From Pieris napi (taxonomy: Eukaryota > Arthropoda > Insecta > Lepidoptera > Pieridae), in the NCBI RefSeq assembly GCF_905475465.1, contig NC_062241.1, forward strand, positions 6,572,001-6,636,000: a stretch of DNA of 64,000 nt, written 5' to 3'. Position 1 is the stretch's first letter, and each line of letters opens with the position of its first letter. The notes under the pieces are model-generated. The model was not told where the DNA came from and made no database searches. It was given only the letters and a program-made list of their open reading frames with translations. This document shows positions 1 to 12,700 of this stretch, piece by piece. The position numbers and the translations under genes are program-made.

Positions 1-530
1 ACTGACATCGGTTAAGTCTTCTGCGCCTTATTAAAAATACTTATACGTATTTAGTACAATTTAGTACAGAGAATATTATGTAAACGACAAAGGTATAAAA
101 TGTGTATACGAAAACGTACTAACGAAATTCGTGACGATCGGGACGTCAGGTTTGATATGCGATATGATCGATTGGAGATCTCTTTAGATACCGAATTGAG
201 GGCAAACTCAAAGGAACGGCATTACAGAACTGAATATTGCAAAACCACTTATTAGTAATATTGGAAAACTCACGCAAGTCTAAAAGGGCAATTATTACAC
301 TGAAGATGGATTGCTCTCATTTGTTAACTGTTGATCTTTTGGCTGACAAGTTAGTCATGTTTCTTATATGTGTTAGTTATAAATATTTAATGTATTAGGT
401 AACTTCAATATTTTAATTAAATTATAGGTTAAACTAACAATTTGCACACTTAATATTGTTTACGTGAACAATACTACATATAAAGGTATCAAGCTTTTGT
501 TTTCGTACAATTGCAACTAAGCTTGTCAAA
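1..530. other. AT-rich non-coding stretch, nothing recognised
   Basis: No coding frame, repeat termini or RNA-like structure could be recognised. Consistent with intronic or intergenic DNA. Confidence 0.5.
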
Positions 531-803
531 CTAGTTTGAAATAACGGAAAAAAGGCAACTAAACAAAATAATTATCTTTTCATTTAACGTTCGGAGACTA
601 TTCCCGTCGTAAAGTGTATCCTTCGATAAGGCATGTGTGCGAGAAATATTGTCATCTCTTTCATCCGTTGTATAGTTTTGTACGGTGAGGGAGATGGAGA
701 GGTAGGGCGCCTCGTGGCCGTTGGTATTCGACACGACGCGAACAGTTTGCAAGTCGCCGGCTCCGCGCATGGCTAGCTTGAGCAGACAGTCCGTTACGCT
801 CAA
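531..803 (-). CDS. candidate coding exon, product not recognised
   Basis: An open minus-strand frame stays clear for about 90 codons. Its first half (about 650-803) is unusually GC-rich and mostly ends codons in C or G (TGT CTG CTC AAG CTA GCC ATG CGC), unlike the flanking AT-rich DNA; that is a typical coding signature. The peptide includes RGAGDLQTVRVVSNTNGHEA and a hydrophilic DERDD segment, and I do not recognise it. If it is an internal exon, the AG at 804-805 (minus strand) would be an in-frame acceptor, but the tract before it is weak and no clear donor follows. The last part of the frame (531-600) is AT-rich and probably not exonic. It could be an exon of a minus-strand gene nested in a + strand intron, or a fossil exon. 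Confidence 0.28.
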   Translation of the reverse strand: MSVTDCLLKLAMRGAGDLQTVRVVSNTNGHEAPYLSISLTVQNYTTDERDDNISRTHALSKDTLYDGNSLRTLNEKIIILFSCLFSVISN

Positions 804-2929
804 CTTATTAATTTTTAACAAATTTTATTTACATCTAATAAATAAACAGTGCCTTAACGTGTGATTTAGCATGAAATGAACCGATGAATAGTGAATGTGT
901 TTTGATATCTTAGAGTGTTGTGTCTTTTTGGTATAAATTGCAATTAACTTCTTTTTGTGCTTTGGGTTTACTTCTGGTGCACGTTTTGGCACGAGTCTTT
1001 AATAATAATAGTGCACCAAACCAGTTTGCCCGTGAGGTTTGGTTCCTGAGATACATGCGGGCTGTCTACAAATGCCTTTCAATATTCCCTATAGTTTCAG
1101 TCAACACATTTGCTAACCATATGATGCAAAGCGAACACTTGCTAAATTTCTTTTGTTATCATTGTTATCGTGAAATTTTATCGCTCCATTTATGGCTTTT
1201 GTTACTGCACTGAAGCATATATTTTTTTACCTTGACCATTTATCAATTCAGTCTGAGCCTTTCGATTTCGAGGTCAGACGAGTCCTTTGACCATTTAGAG
1301 ATTACTTGTTTTATGACAACTATTACTTCGCATAGCGTAACCGCTATTCATTCAATTGTATAAACTTTTAGTGTTTGTTAAAATCATGCTACATTTTATG
1401 CTAACACCTATACAATTTTATATCTAACAAAACTCAATATAATATTCAATCAAAGTGTGAAATGACTAATTCAATACGCCGACTGAAAAATGATAAGCAC
1501 AGACATCTGTTCTAATTCAATAACATAAATTTGATTATAAAACGACGCCTCATGATATATCGGTCTACCGTCTATGTGAGGTCTTATCTATTGCAGTTAT
1601 ATCGACGTAAATAAATCCGATGATAGCCTGTTGCATTACATTAATCCGGTCTTAGTCGCTCACATTTTATTCACCACTTGTTGCGCATGGCTAAATTCAG
1701 CAAACGTGATTTCATTTATCAGTTTTTGCTGAGCATTCCCTGAATCTCGCTGTTAGATTGCCCAATTCAATTGAGTAGTTTTTACATAAATCTTTTTCTT
1801 TATACTTAAGATTTGTGACTCACCGCAAGTAATACATTCTGGTGTGAATTTGATAATGGCAACACTCCAAAAAACGCAATGATTTCAATCGTGGTTTTCT
1901 ATATAAAATTTAATCAATAGTAGTATTGCTTGAATAATGAAATTAAAAGCAAACAGATAATAATGAACTCAAGTGTGTGGCGTAAGTCTGCTGGATGAAT
2001 CATAGAGCTTAATAACCCTTGATTGCTGTAAAAAGTTTAACAGCACTTTGCATGTGTCTGTTATTGAGACAGCGTACAAGTGCTGTATACGTTAATTAAC
2101 GTTACATTTAACATCTTAAAATAATAGCTGCACTACATCAGATACTCTTAAAAATATCGGAAGGATACATTTCATAATGTCCCTTTTATATTACAAAATC
2201 ATAATCTTATAAAGACGCCCGCATGTATTTTCTATTAACGACCATAAACATATTTTATGAGGAGGCATGGTTCTATAGAATTTTAACAAGTTTTTTATAG
2301 TTGCATGTTCAAATACAAACAATTTTGGTACCCAAAAGACACGTCCACATTCCATTTGTAGACGAACAAGTTACATTAGTATAAGATATTAATAAAAGTG
2401 TGTAAAACCGACGAGCTAACATATTTTTTGAGACATTTTTCTGTGAACTTCATGAACCGTGGGACGATTGGAGCTCATGATATTGGATTGTCTATTCTTC
2501 GTTATGTGGGATGATACAAAATATTAGGTACGTTTGTTATATAATTATCCTTTAAGTCTATAAATACACTCTAGTCTTATCTTGGAGAAATTAAACGTGT
2601 TATAGTCGGTAGGGTGCAAATAAACGGCTATTTGCCCATTCTTATGAACAAATAAACTATACACTCGAACCTGGATGAGACTAAAGCTACATTTGTTTAG
2701 TGTAAGGAAAAACTTTGAGCTGTCTTAAATCTATTTTTTTTTCTTAAGAGGTCGTGCTGGCTGTGTAATTATCTTTTAAAATCTTATAGCCATGTTGTTA
2801 TAAAACAAACATTTATGTATGCTCACTTATTGCATATCAATCATGTCTCTTAAGTAATGTATGTAAGAAGTAAGAAATTGACTTTATTTTAATTTAAAAT
2901 GTTGACTCTGCTAACTTCAGGGTGTCGGT
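804..2929. other. non-coding stretch, nothing firm
   Basis: A 97-codon + frame at 920-1213 starts with a non-ATG codon, is rich in hydrophobic AT-type codons and resembles nothing known to me, so I treat it as chance. No repeat termini were found. Confidence 0.4.
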
Positions 2930-3013
2930 TATTTGTGACGGTGTGCGCGCGCGCATCATCAAAATTTACTCTCATAATTTTTCCCTAACGCGCCAAAAAG
3001 AAGTATAACTCCA
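2930..3013 (+). repeat. 3' fragment of the GAAGTTATACTTCTTT MITE family
   Basis: This is homologous to the right ends of the copies at 24231-24695 and 26935-27454. It shares a GTGACGGTG-type start, a block of alternating GC (gtgcgcgcgcgc), an AAATTTACTCTCATAATTTTTC-like core, ACGCGCC, and the terminal AAGAAGTATAACT. The left half of the element is missing, so it is a truncated copy. The family is defined only by comparison within this window. Confidence 0.65.
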
Positions 3014-4904
3014 AAAAGAAAACTAATTTAAACAACACCACATACTCTAAGAACCGCAACTCAAAGTCGTAAAGGCGCGTATTTTCGTCAGTAGCTGATA
3101 AATAATATTTTCTGCTGATAATGCAATCTACTGCTATTGTAGAAATTGCTCCTAACAGTTTTCAATGGTTGATCATGATTGGCCATTACAAATTAACGAG
3201 TCAAAAGTGGGTCGAATACTGAACGGTAAGATTCTGTTGAGGAAATTTTTTATGCTCCGTAATAATCTTTATGATTGTATTAATTAGAACTATCTTATGA
3301 CTTAATTATGCTACTCGAAAGCTTAGTATCTACCTTATATATGCGATGTCTTGATCTAGACTATGTTTACTTTCGAAAACGCTTATATTAAATGAAATTA
3401 TGAATGCAAAACTTTCATCCTAAAACATATTTGTTCTCTTCGACAATGTATTAGTGAAGTTTTTTAATTATAAAGGTTTTTGTTATAACTTAATTCCACT
3501 TAAAAGTCGTCTTTTCAGGACATTAGTACTTATATTTTATTATAGAATCTATGTCTACATTTGTCACATGATAGAATTGTGTTTCCGCCTTTTTTCATCT
3601 TTAATTGTTGACTTACTAACCTTATTACCACAGAATATTTTACTAGTTACATTTGCTTTTATTATAGTAATTCAAAACTAACTATTACACCACAGTTGCT
3701 AATTTGATTTCCATTCAAAATCCGGATGCTGGTTGTTTTGAAATCTATTTATACATTATAGGTATTACAATGAATACGAAACTAAACGCCCGGTTTCTAT
3801 ATCCGAAATACAAGTCGTAAGCTACTAGCCGTAGGTATATTTTTATATCGATAGCGCATGTGACCTTACTTACATTGTTAGTAAGATAAAGGAGATAATA
3901 TAAATCGTACATCCTAATTATTTCTACAAATTTGTGTAAACTAATGCTAAAAAAAATATTCCATAATTCTTCTTTTAGCTCCTTAATAGTCCCTTCTCAA
4001 TTTAAAGTATAGGTTTAAGGATAATTTACCAAATAAATTCTTAACCTAGTGTAGGTTAAGAATGTATTTTATTTAGTTTATTTCATACATCCGAAGCCCC
4101 AAGAATGTTTTCATTACACGCTCGTGAGTTTTCGGTGCATCCGGTTTCTAATATCTTTTAGCGAATTATAATTGGAATAATAGTTTAAACAATTTTAGTT
4201 AACAAAAGTTAAAAATAACTATTAATATGAATTATTTAGTGTACCCTGTTTCATCCGTGTTATTAACTCGTATCGTTCTAAAGCCTCCCCTATAAATGGT
4301 TTAACCATAGACACCATAAACTTAACATTTAAAAATAAATATATATGTATGTATGCACCTATGGCATAAAATTGTGCAGGTGTGTCTTGAGTGCACTTAG
4401 AAAGTATGGGTGATAAATACTTACCATAAATGACCCCAGTTTTGTTACATATTTTTGCGGTCGCGGTGTCCGCAGTCAATACATCGTTACTAGTCCTGCT
4501 AGGATTTCGTATAGAGAACTAAATTTATGCCGATAATTCGCTGAATAATTGTCACTTTTCCTTTGACATTATAATATCTAAAGATTTTCTTTTGATTACA
4601 CTAGAAACTATTCAACTTCCTAAAGTTAACGCTCAATGCAATTCTTCATGCTCTAAATACGACGTTCACTTTACGTTACTTATTGTGCCTTTTTGTATAG
4701 AACACCTTTTCTTATATTAAACTTATCACCTGTAATGAACACCCAATAACGAAACGTAAATTTTACTTCTAGGACTTTTTCATAACTAAAGCACTTTCTC
4801 TATCGGAATTAAATAAATATCTAATAGTTAAGATATGAAAACAATTTGTTGTTGTGTATATATTGCCCTAGTTTTCTTTATGTTTCGTGATTTTTTTTCT
4901 TTTT
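3014..4904. other. AT-rich non-coding stretch
   Basis: Short open frames (3454-3681 + and 4222-4479 -) have AT-driven composition and no recognisable domains. No transposon ends were found. Confidence 0.4.
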
Positions 4905-5075
4905 ATAAGGCATGTAGATGATCAACCTTCTGTGCTTGACATACGCCGTCGTATTTATGGATCTAGGCGTGCTGGTTTCCTCGCGATGTTTTCCTTCACC
5001 GTACGGGCGAATGTTTGATAGCCTGGCTTCAAACCTACGACCTTAAGAGATGCGTAAGCTAAAAGACTGCTCTAG
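4905..5075 (-). mobile_element. degenerate SINE, same family as 6556-6857
   Basis: The reverse complement matches the body of the SINE at 6556: a GATCA block, a CTGTGC..GACA..CGTC region, GGTTTCCTC, GTTTTCCTTCACCG, and a diverged tRNA-like head with ACCTACGACCTTAAG. The terminal part is diverged and no target duplication could be identified, so this is an old copy. Confidence 0.7.
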
Positions 5076-6543
5076 TAATGACACTTATCTGGTGTTTTAT
5101 TCGGTAAAAACATTAAGACAAAAAAGTAAATATTTGCATTGATAATGACGAAATCTACAAAAAACCTGATTATAATAATTATTATCAAAGTCAAGTATGA
5201 CATTTTCGTAACGAAAATTGTTTAACGGTAAAAGTGTGTCCTCGGAAAGGACAAGTCGGTCCTACCCCAGTTGTTATCTGTGTCAAGATTAAATGAATCC
5301 CGACAATGCTTTTCCAGACTGGAAGTATTTCTGTTGTAATGTATTTTAAATGCAAGAAAAAATCTTCAATACTCAGCTTGTGCGTTAAAACTCTAGCTAT
5401 AGACAAATATACGTTTCTATCTATAGGCACGATTAAATATTTTCCTATGGTGAATGTGATTCAATTGACTTCATACATTTTGCACTTCATACTTTTTTCT
5501 TACAAGTTGAAATCAAAATACGTCATATAGCAAATAAAATGTTAATTTATTTCTAATATTAAAGTTTCGCACATGATTTTTAATAAATACCAAAAGTGCA
5601 TTAATTTGTGCCGGAGTTATTGCTTTACATAATTTTGTTGAGATGGAAATTTATCTGTTTATGAATAAGTTCTTTATTTTGTAAGTGAAGACGCGAGGTG
5701 TCAATATTCTACTTAAATGGTTGACGGTGTAAAAAGCGTGTAACAATGTAACAAAAGCCGCCGAAAGTAGATACAAATTGTAATCTTAGATTACCGTTAC
5801 GTTGCAGTCATTTGATATCAAGACTAGGTCACTTTTTGTCGGCATTTGACCAAAATTACCCGAAATTTCACTAAACGAGTTGTTACTAGAGACGGGTGAT
5901 TAAAACATTGTCAGGTGAAGGTCAGAACTCCTAAAGGCGTTTAGAGAGAGCTTTTATATTCTAATATACATAATTTCTTCAAAGTTCGTTTGAATGAAAT
6001 CTCACGAGCCCTTTGTTATTCAATTGTTTTTCGTTATGTTGTCATGACACGCAGAAATTTGATTACACGCATCGAAAAGCAGGTTAATAATACGTACGAA
6101 ATGTATCTAATTCAATAACGCGTAGCCCCTTCGTATGATCTATAAAAAATTAAAGCTGCATTTTTATTTAAAGATATGTGGTTTGATAAATTTTGCCGCA
6201 ACCAATTTTGTTAGTCCCTTGTAAAATCTTACTATTAATAGCGCTCAAGGTATCAAATATTTGTGAGACAACAGAATTTTTGTTACGACAACGAATCCCT
6301 GACCTAATATTTTACCTACGCCCCAATGTCTGGTTATTTTTAACGTAAAAGCGATGTTACAGTTAATAGGAAGAGCTGCGACAAGTTAATAGTTTCCTTT
6401 CCTTACACGCTTCCTGTTTGAATTAATTGACTTAGTTGTATGATGAGAACACTAGTCGATTTACGTGACGATTTACCTTAATATTAAAGTACAATAAGTC
6501 GCTACATAAATTAATTAGTTAAATTATGTATTTTCTTGATAAT
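5076..6543. other. non-coding stretch, nothing recognised
   Basis: Open frames at 5191-5430 (-) and 5306-5530 (+) overlap on opposite strands and are unsupported. No repeats with clear ends were seen. Confidence 0.4.
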
Positions 6544-6555
6544 TTGCACATTGCA

Positions 6556-6857
6556 TAGAGCAGTGTTGGCCTAGTAGCTTCAGCGTGCGACTCTCATACC
6601 TAAGGTCGTAGGTTCAATCCCCGGCTGTGCACCAATGGACTTTCTTTCTATGTGCGCATTTAACATTTGCTCGAACGGTGCAGGAAAACATAGTGAGGAA
6701 ACCGACATGTCTTAGACCCAAAAAGTCGACAGCGTGTGTCGGGCACAGGAGGCTGATCACCTACTCGCCTATTACATTGAAAAACGATCATGTAACAGAT
6801 TCAGAAATCTGAGGCCAAGACCTAAAGAAGTTGTAGCGCCACTGATATTTTTTTTAC
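6556..6857 (+). mobile_element. near-intact tRNA-derived SINE with 12-bp target duplication
   Basis: The head resembles a tRNA gene with internal pol III promoter boxes: an A-box-like TTGGCCTAGTAGC near 6567 and a B box GGTTCAATCCC near 6611, followed by CCGGCTGTGCACCAA. A tRNA-unrelated body and a T-rich tail (gatattttttttac) follow. The 12-bp sequence TTGCACATTGCA flanks it perfectly at 6544-6555 and 6858-6869, the mark of LINE-type target-primed insertion. I recognise this as a common lepidopteran SINE. Short frames reading across it (6627-6812, 6734-7012) are not genes. The perfect duplication suggests a fairly recent insertion. Confidence 0.92.
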
Positions 6858-7344
6858 TTGCACATTGCAAATACGTCACCAGTGATAAATCATTAAAAAG
6901 TTATTTGAGGCTTGGAATGTTTATGATTAACGAAGATACAATCTACATAAGTATATGTAGCAGTTTTGCAATTTCTACATATGTTCAATATACTCATAAA
7001 AAGAGTCTCTAAAATAACAACTTTAAAAAACTCCGTGTTTTCCAGTACAACAGTGTTATAAAAAGAAGTAAAAAATATGCCTATAAATGTAGCCTAAGCG
7101 ATTGGCTTTTTGCCTTGGACACTCCTAGTTTATACTAGAGAACTAGGCATTGAAACTCCTTTCTAAGAACAATTTCAATGCAAAATTGGATAATGTAGGC
7201 AATCATATTCTGTCACCATACATCTTGGATATCGTTATCCCGTCATTTTAGTGCCCTCTAGCGAAAATACTCTTAAACTTAACTGGTATTGACAGATTGC
7301 CATTACATTCATAGCGGTTTAAATACATATTGAAAAGTAAATTT

Positions 7345-7600
7345 GCCTAGCGGTCTTATTAAGTGGCAGCTAGGTGAGGGATACCGGGTTCGATTCCCGG
7401 TTCGAGGGCAAGTTTTAATTTAATTTAAATTTGTTCTCGGCCTTTGGGAGGGTTGTGCGGTACCGGGCGAGTGCCTAAACCGTACATGGAGGACATGGTC
7501 GAATTTCTAAGGCAAAAAGCACGAATTATAAAAATCTTACACTTGACGCTGGCTAATGCACAAACCGTGCCAGAGCCATAATATAAAAAAAAATGTCTTA
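7345..7600 (+). repeat. probable second tRNA-headed repeat family
   Basis: A tRNA-like B box with extended stem (ACCGGGTTCGATTCCCGG near 7384) is followed by GTTCGAGGGCAAG, a moderately GC-rich body (ACCGGGCGAGTGCCTAAAC; GGAGGACATGGTCGAATTTC) and an A-rich end (cataatataaaaaaaaatg). The layout is that of a SINE, and I have seen this body in lepidopteran DNA. I could not define a target duplication, so the limits are approximate. It is not a functional tRNA gene: no cloverleaf with acceptor stem can be drawn. Confidence 0.6.
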
Positions 7601-8597
7601 AATGTAAGTACAAAATAAGTAAGTATGTAAGTACAAATCTTATATAAATAATGTGTCTTATCATAAGAAAAGCTTCGCAAATGTATTAATGGTAAGCAAT
7701 AAATTATTCTTTACTTGAAATAATCAATGTACATTAATTGCTTTCACTAATAAAATATTTAAATGTTTCTGAAATATAAAAGTATAGCACTGGTTATGTA
7801 ATTCATTATGTCGCGTTAATGTGTGACCGATTTTGATAAAATGAAAGTGAGCTAATTGTTTATGGTAAAAAATTTACAGTCGCGTAACCACACCACGTAG
7901 GGCCCGTGACCAAATGATTTGAGATTATTTTATTTAAATGGTTTAATTAAAAGGAACGTAGGTTTTATCTACTTCTAATAGGACAATAGCGTCGAGTACG
8001 GTAATTTATTTCTTGTGAGGGTAATGTTATTGTGAAAGAGGTTGCTAGGATATTATTTAGGCCTTATTCATCCCGCGTAGTCAACATAAGCTACTATTCT
8101 GTAAGTGGTATTTATTATTTTACGATACGATATATATTATTACGATATTACACTGAAGAAAGTAAATACAATTTACAACGACATTTTATAACGTTTTTAA
8201 AAATTATTATATTTATGTTGTGAAAGATAACATAATATATTTATAAGATACATGTATAATTCAATCTTAGTATTTCAATTAATAATATAGTTAATAGTTT
8301 AATGGAAGTATTATGAATATGCGTTATTATAATTAAGTGTCAATTAAAATACCAAGTTTTAATTTATGATTGTCGCGGTATGGCTCATTAGCATTTCGAA
8401 ATCAAATTTATCTTGATTTCGCATACAAAAATGTAATTAATTTATGTAGAGGCTCTATTCGACCTTTATAATACTTAATTACCTCCAGTGAATGCATGTC
8501 GCGTGGGTTGCATCTCAATTTTGTGATGCAATTTGTCTTTTCCATAATTTATGAACTGTCTCACAGATGTTTATCATGATACTTAATATTTATTAAC
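7601..8597. other. AT-rich non-coding stretch
   Basis: No feature recognised. A short frame at 8032-8223 (+) begins with GTG and has no familiar motif. Confidence 0.4.
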
Positions 8598-8815
8598 CGA
8601 CTTCAAAAAAGGTGGTTGAGGATTTACAATTTTGCCAAATTGTATGAGTTGTATGTTTGCCTACAAATTTCTATTAAAAGTCATATCGAGATGACCTCTT
8701 TTGATTTATATATCAGGTTTATTCCATCTAAGAAGAGTTCATTTCTAGTTTAAGCAAAATATAGATTCAATAGTTTTTGAGATATTGGTAGGATTTTCGT
8801 TAGGGACATGTATTG
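8598..8815 (+). repeat. LINE 3'-tail-like repeat (ACCGACTTCAAAAAAGG type)
   Basis: It begins with ACCGACTTCAAAAAAGG, a motif common at the ends of lepidopteran non-LTR retroelement copies. It contains a CATATCGAGATGACC block and ends with AGTTTTTGAGAT. Blocks of the same order and spacing (CACATCGAGATGATCC ... AGTTTTTGAGAT) recur at 17230-17400, so the family has at least two copies here. No coding sequence remains. Confidence 0.55.
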
Positions 8816-9690
8816 TATTGGGGCTTAGGAATTTTATTTATTTATTTATATTCGTTTGACGGGTTAAATTGGATGTTTTTATTACATAGGCAATTATACA
8901 AAATAACACTTTTATCCACAATGCCTAAATCAGTCGTATGCTGACCTTTCATCACAGGGTGACAAATTCACACGCACACAACTTACAGAGATAGTACTTT
9001 AGTTAACATGATCCTATGGCACTGATTTTGATACTATGACTGAAAGGGGAATGTGTCAAAGCGTGGCATAGTATAATATGTCCTACCTAGATTTTTTATT
9101 ATGGAGGTATTTGTTCAAATGTTTACTATTGTTACATTTTGATTATAATTCTATGGAGTTTCTTAAACACTATGATTTGAATAACATCTATTTTAATTAA
9201 TTGTAAAATACCAGATGAAGATTAGTAAAACTGTAACTTAGGTTACGTGTGGTGGCCTAAATAAATTATTTTATGGTAAAATTATTAATTGAAGCAAGAG
9301 TAGAGACGAGGATCTCTCTTATATGAACTATTAAAGATGATCCCTACATATTAATTCAGCTGTCAATCAGTGGTCTTTGTAATATGATTCTTAAACACCG
9401 GTAACCGAGCATTATCTGAAATTAACAGAAGGGTGTTGATTACCCAAATGCGATCGGTTACGCGTCTATTTATGTACAAAACAATTAATAAAATTCTGTC
9501 TTAGGACTTCACGCCTAAAGCCCGTGATCGTGGCCGTGTTTGTGCGTACGAAAACAAATGTACAGGGATAGTTTTTCAGAGCCCTGTTGGTCCGTTAACC
9601 TGTGAAAAGCTTTAAATTGTCTTGTGTGTAAACTGACTATATAGTAGTACCATATGACGTATCGTAGTGATTAATGTTTTTTTGATAACA
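8816..9690. other. non-coding stretch
   Basis: AT-rich; no repeats with clear termini and no plausible exon. Confidence 0.4.
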
Positions 9691-9713
9691 TGTTTGTTTT
9701 GTTCCAGGTAAGC
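9691..9713 (+). other. candidate recursive splice (ratchet) site 1
   Basis: A T-rich tract (tgtttgttttgttcCAG) meets a donor-like GTAAGC with no intervening base; the junction is 9707/9708. A TGATTAAT-like branch-point candidate lies about 35 bases upstream. A joined 3'-AG|GTAAG-5' site is the known signature of zero-nucleotide exons used in stepwise removal of long insect introns. It is the first of four such sites on the + strand. Inference only: no transcript data. Confidence 0.55.
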
Positions 9714-12700
9714 GAATTAGTAATATACGAGTAACAAGAAAAGTAAGTGTCTTTGTACTGATAAAGAAATTGCTTGATTACGTAATGAAAATTTTAATTA
9801 AATTGTAAAATTTATAACACCAGCTTTCTTTAATTAAAAAGAGAAAAAAATATATAATTATCGTAAAAATTTTACAAATATGCGAATGGGATTTTTCAAT
9901 TACTAATTGAAACGTAAAAAAAAATATATCGTATTTAAATGTACTGCAAACGAAACTGCAAGCTAAGTACAATTTAAGATAAAAGTAATGGACTCGCTCA
10001 TAGAAGTCGTAGGTACTCTTAGTTATAGACAAGGCTCCCACGGGGTCGAGCGCGTGGGAACTTAGATGACTTGTAACGAGATCACTTGCTACCATTGTTT
10101 GTCGATCTGTCTGTGTATCGGGTTTTGTCACTAAAACTATGAACGCTGGAATAGTTGTGCGTGCCGCTGTGGGAAAAGAATTTTTGTGCTGCGACGGCGT
10201 GTGAAACTTGCGCTTACGTACTCATAATTTGAACATCAGCCTGTTGTTGGAGTAGGTATCACTTATAAAATTATTCTAGAATTAATATCATAATTCAAGT
10301 TTAAATTAAAAACAATTTTTATTGAAAATCTCATCAGTGGCTTTCTTGTGAATTATTGTCGTCGAAGAGAAAATATTTATTAATAGGTAATTAAAATATA
10401 GATCGATTTAGAAATAACGACTGTTATTTAAATTAATAATTGAAATATAGTAGCTTTGTGGTACCATTAAGTTTGAAATTATCGGATTTCATTTGAGAAG
10501 CTATTTGGTGTGTGTCGTGTGATTCACTTGGTGAAAACTGTTCGGACATACATACTTGCACACATATTTATTTATAAATTTCCAACATCAGCGATAGATA
10601 TACAGAACTGGACTTAACAAATATAATTATATAGTTTGCGTCTAAAGGATGAAAGGATATTACCATTTTACACTTACGCATTGAGGAAATAGGGCGGGTT
10701 TGGCTTAAGTTCTGAGAAATAATAAATCCGTTCTATGTGAACTGCAGGCGGCAAAAGTAAAGAAACTGGCTTTAATCAACTGAAACCTTACTTGGCCGTA
10801 AATTACTGACATAAGACACACCGCATTTAAATAGGGTTACCAACAATAAAAAATATTGTTTATTTACAATGACAATCTTAAAACAGTCTAAGAAATATTG
10901 ATAGCCGTATTCAGACGTAAATTTGCCTTTCAGAATTGTTTTTGCATATTTAAGTTGAAGTCATAAAAATACATTTATTTTTTACTGATAACCCTCGCAT
11001 GTTGCAGTAATTGTAGCTAATTGAAAATAACGGGGTACGGATTACAGTTGAAGTTATTGAAATAAGTGATTATTTAGTTCAATTTTCCTGGTGACTATAT
11101 AACGTAATTTATTATTAGCCTGTCATACATTGTAAGTTTCTAAGTTCTTCGTATATTAATGTAATGCCTGCTGTACGCATCGGGTTAACAGATTCTCCAT
11201 TGGTCAATGTGTACAAACGCCATAGGCGGTACGTTCGTTTGTAATTGAATGCTACATTCGAGTTTTCATGCATTACAGTCAAAGGATTTATCAAAACGCT
11301 AATGTAGACTGATCAGTACGCCTATCCGGTATTGTGTGAACAGCTATCCGATATTTGGTCCAAACCGTTAGGGAGGGAATATTTGGAGATTCTTGACTCC
11401 CTCCCCATGTAACGCGCCGTAACGTTTTTCTGTACCCAATAGTAAATCGTTTCATGAGCACCCAGTGATATTTTGTACCTAAAAGTTACCATTATGTGGT
11501 GTAAAATACCGGAAAGTCGAAAATAATATTAACAATAACGCGTAATTCAATCCCCGCATCGTAATGTAACGTTTTACAACAGGAATCCCCACCCCCAAAT
11601 TCGTTAAATAATTCTTGATTCTTCCCTTAGCTGCACAGTGGGCACACAATTATACCGCCAAAAAAGGCTCCTCATTTCTATTATAACATATACTAGTTAC
11701 TTTTCAATGTGTAATTCTGATTATGACAAATTTTAGTATATACCTCAGTAGAAATATATCCTGTTGTGTATAAATTGCAGGGATAAATTCTAATCAACAA
11801 CATAGGGTGTTAACCATAGTTAGAGATGACTGGTCTAAACACAGTAACGGAAACGGGCAGACACGTGTTTGATTCCCGGCGACCCCACGCTCCCCTCAGC
11901 TCATTAGGTACGCGGGCGCCTAAATACAGATCGCTTTGTTTTCAAGTAACGCTTGTTTGTTCATTTGTCTTTACTCACTGTTTCAGGATCGGCATAAACG
12001 GCTATGTAGAATTCCCGTAAATGGTAGCCTGGTAGACTACACATACAGGTTTACTAATAGCTATTCTTGGTGCGTTTTCCAACCGATTTCAATGGATTCC
12101 TTTTTAATAATAACATGTTTAAATAGTAACATAATTCCGAGGGACGCGGTCCCGTGCGCTGAACACTTTTAAACCGTTCGTAGTTGCTACCAGTCGTTAG
12201 TCGTACCTTTTTTTATAGAAACTTAATTTACATATGCCTATGAATCTAACAGGACGTAAATCAAATATTAAAGATTTAATATACTGAAAACAAAATGTGC
12301 TGTTATCTAATTAAAAATTTCAGTACGAAACGAATTTCGTTATTAGTATCATACTGATAATTTAATCTTATCTTACCGTTATATCAAATACTTTATAAAC
12401 ACTGTAGATATGTATGTATGTCCGTAAACAACGTCATTAGGTCATTCACCATTCATCACCGCGAGCAGAAAATAGCTTGTTAAGGAAAACTGGTGTTGAA
12501 GGCTCACCTAATTAGGACTAAAACAACAATGTATTTTCCATTTAACATCTGTATACAGTGTTACGTATTTAGAATATGGTACAGAAAAAAAAAGCAGAAA
12601 TAGAACGCTTGAACAGCCTTATGGCGCCTTAAGAGATCTCTTATGATTGTTTAATCAAAAAAAAAACAACGAAGTCTTTTGTTTTAAATTATCAAAAAGT

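Noticed and set aside
6556..6640. functional tRNA gene
   Set aside because: A- and B-box-like motifs are present, but no proper acceptor stem forms, and the sequence continues into a SINE body bounded by a 12-bp target duplication.
7375..7410. tRNA gene suggested by GGTTCGATTCCC
   Set aside because: Only the T-arm region looks tRNA-like; the remainder fits a SINE layout and no cloverleaf can be drawn.
9778..10131. 117-codon minus-strand gene
   Set aside because: Most of the frame is low-complexity AT sequence (long runs of Phe, Tyr and Ile); the more balanced N-terminal part matches nothing I know.
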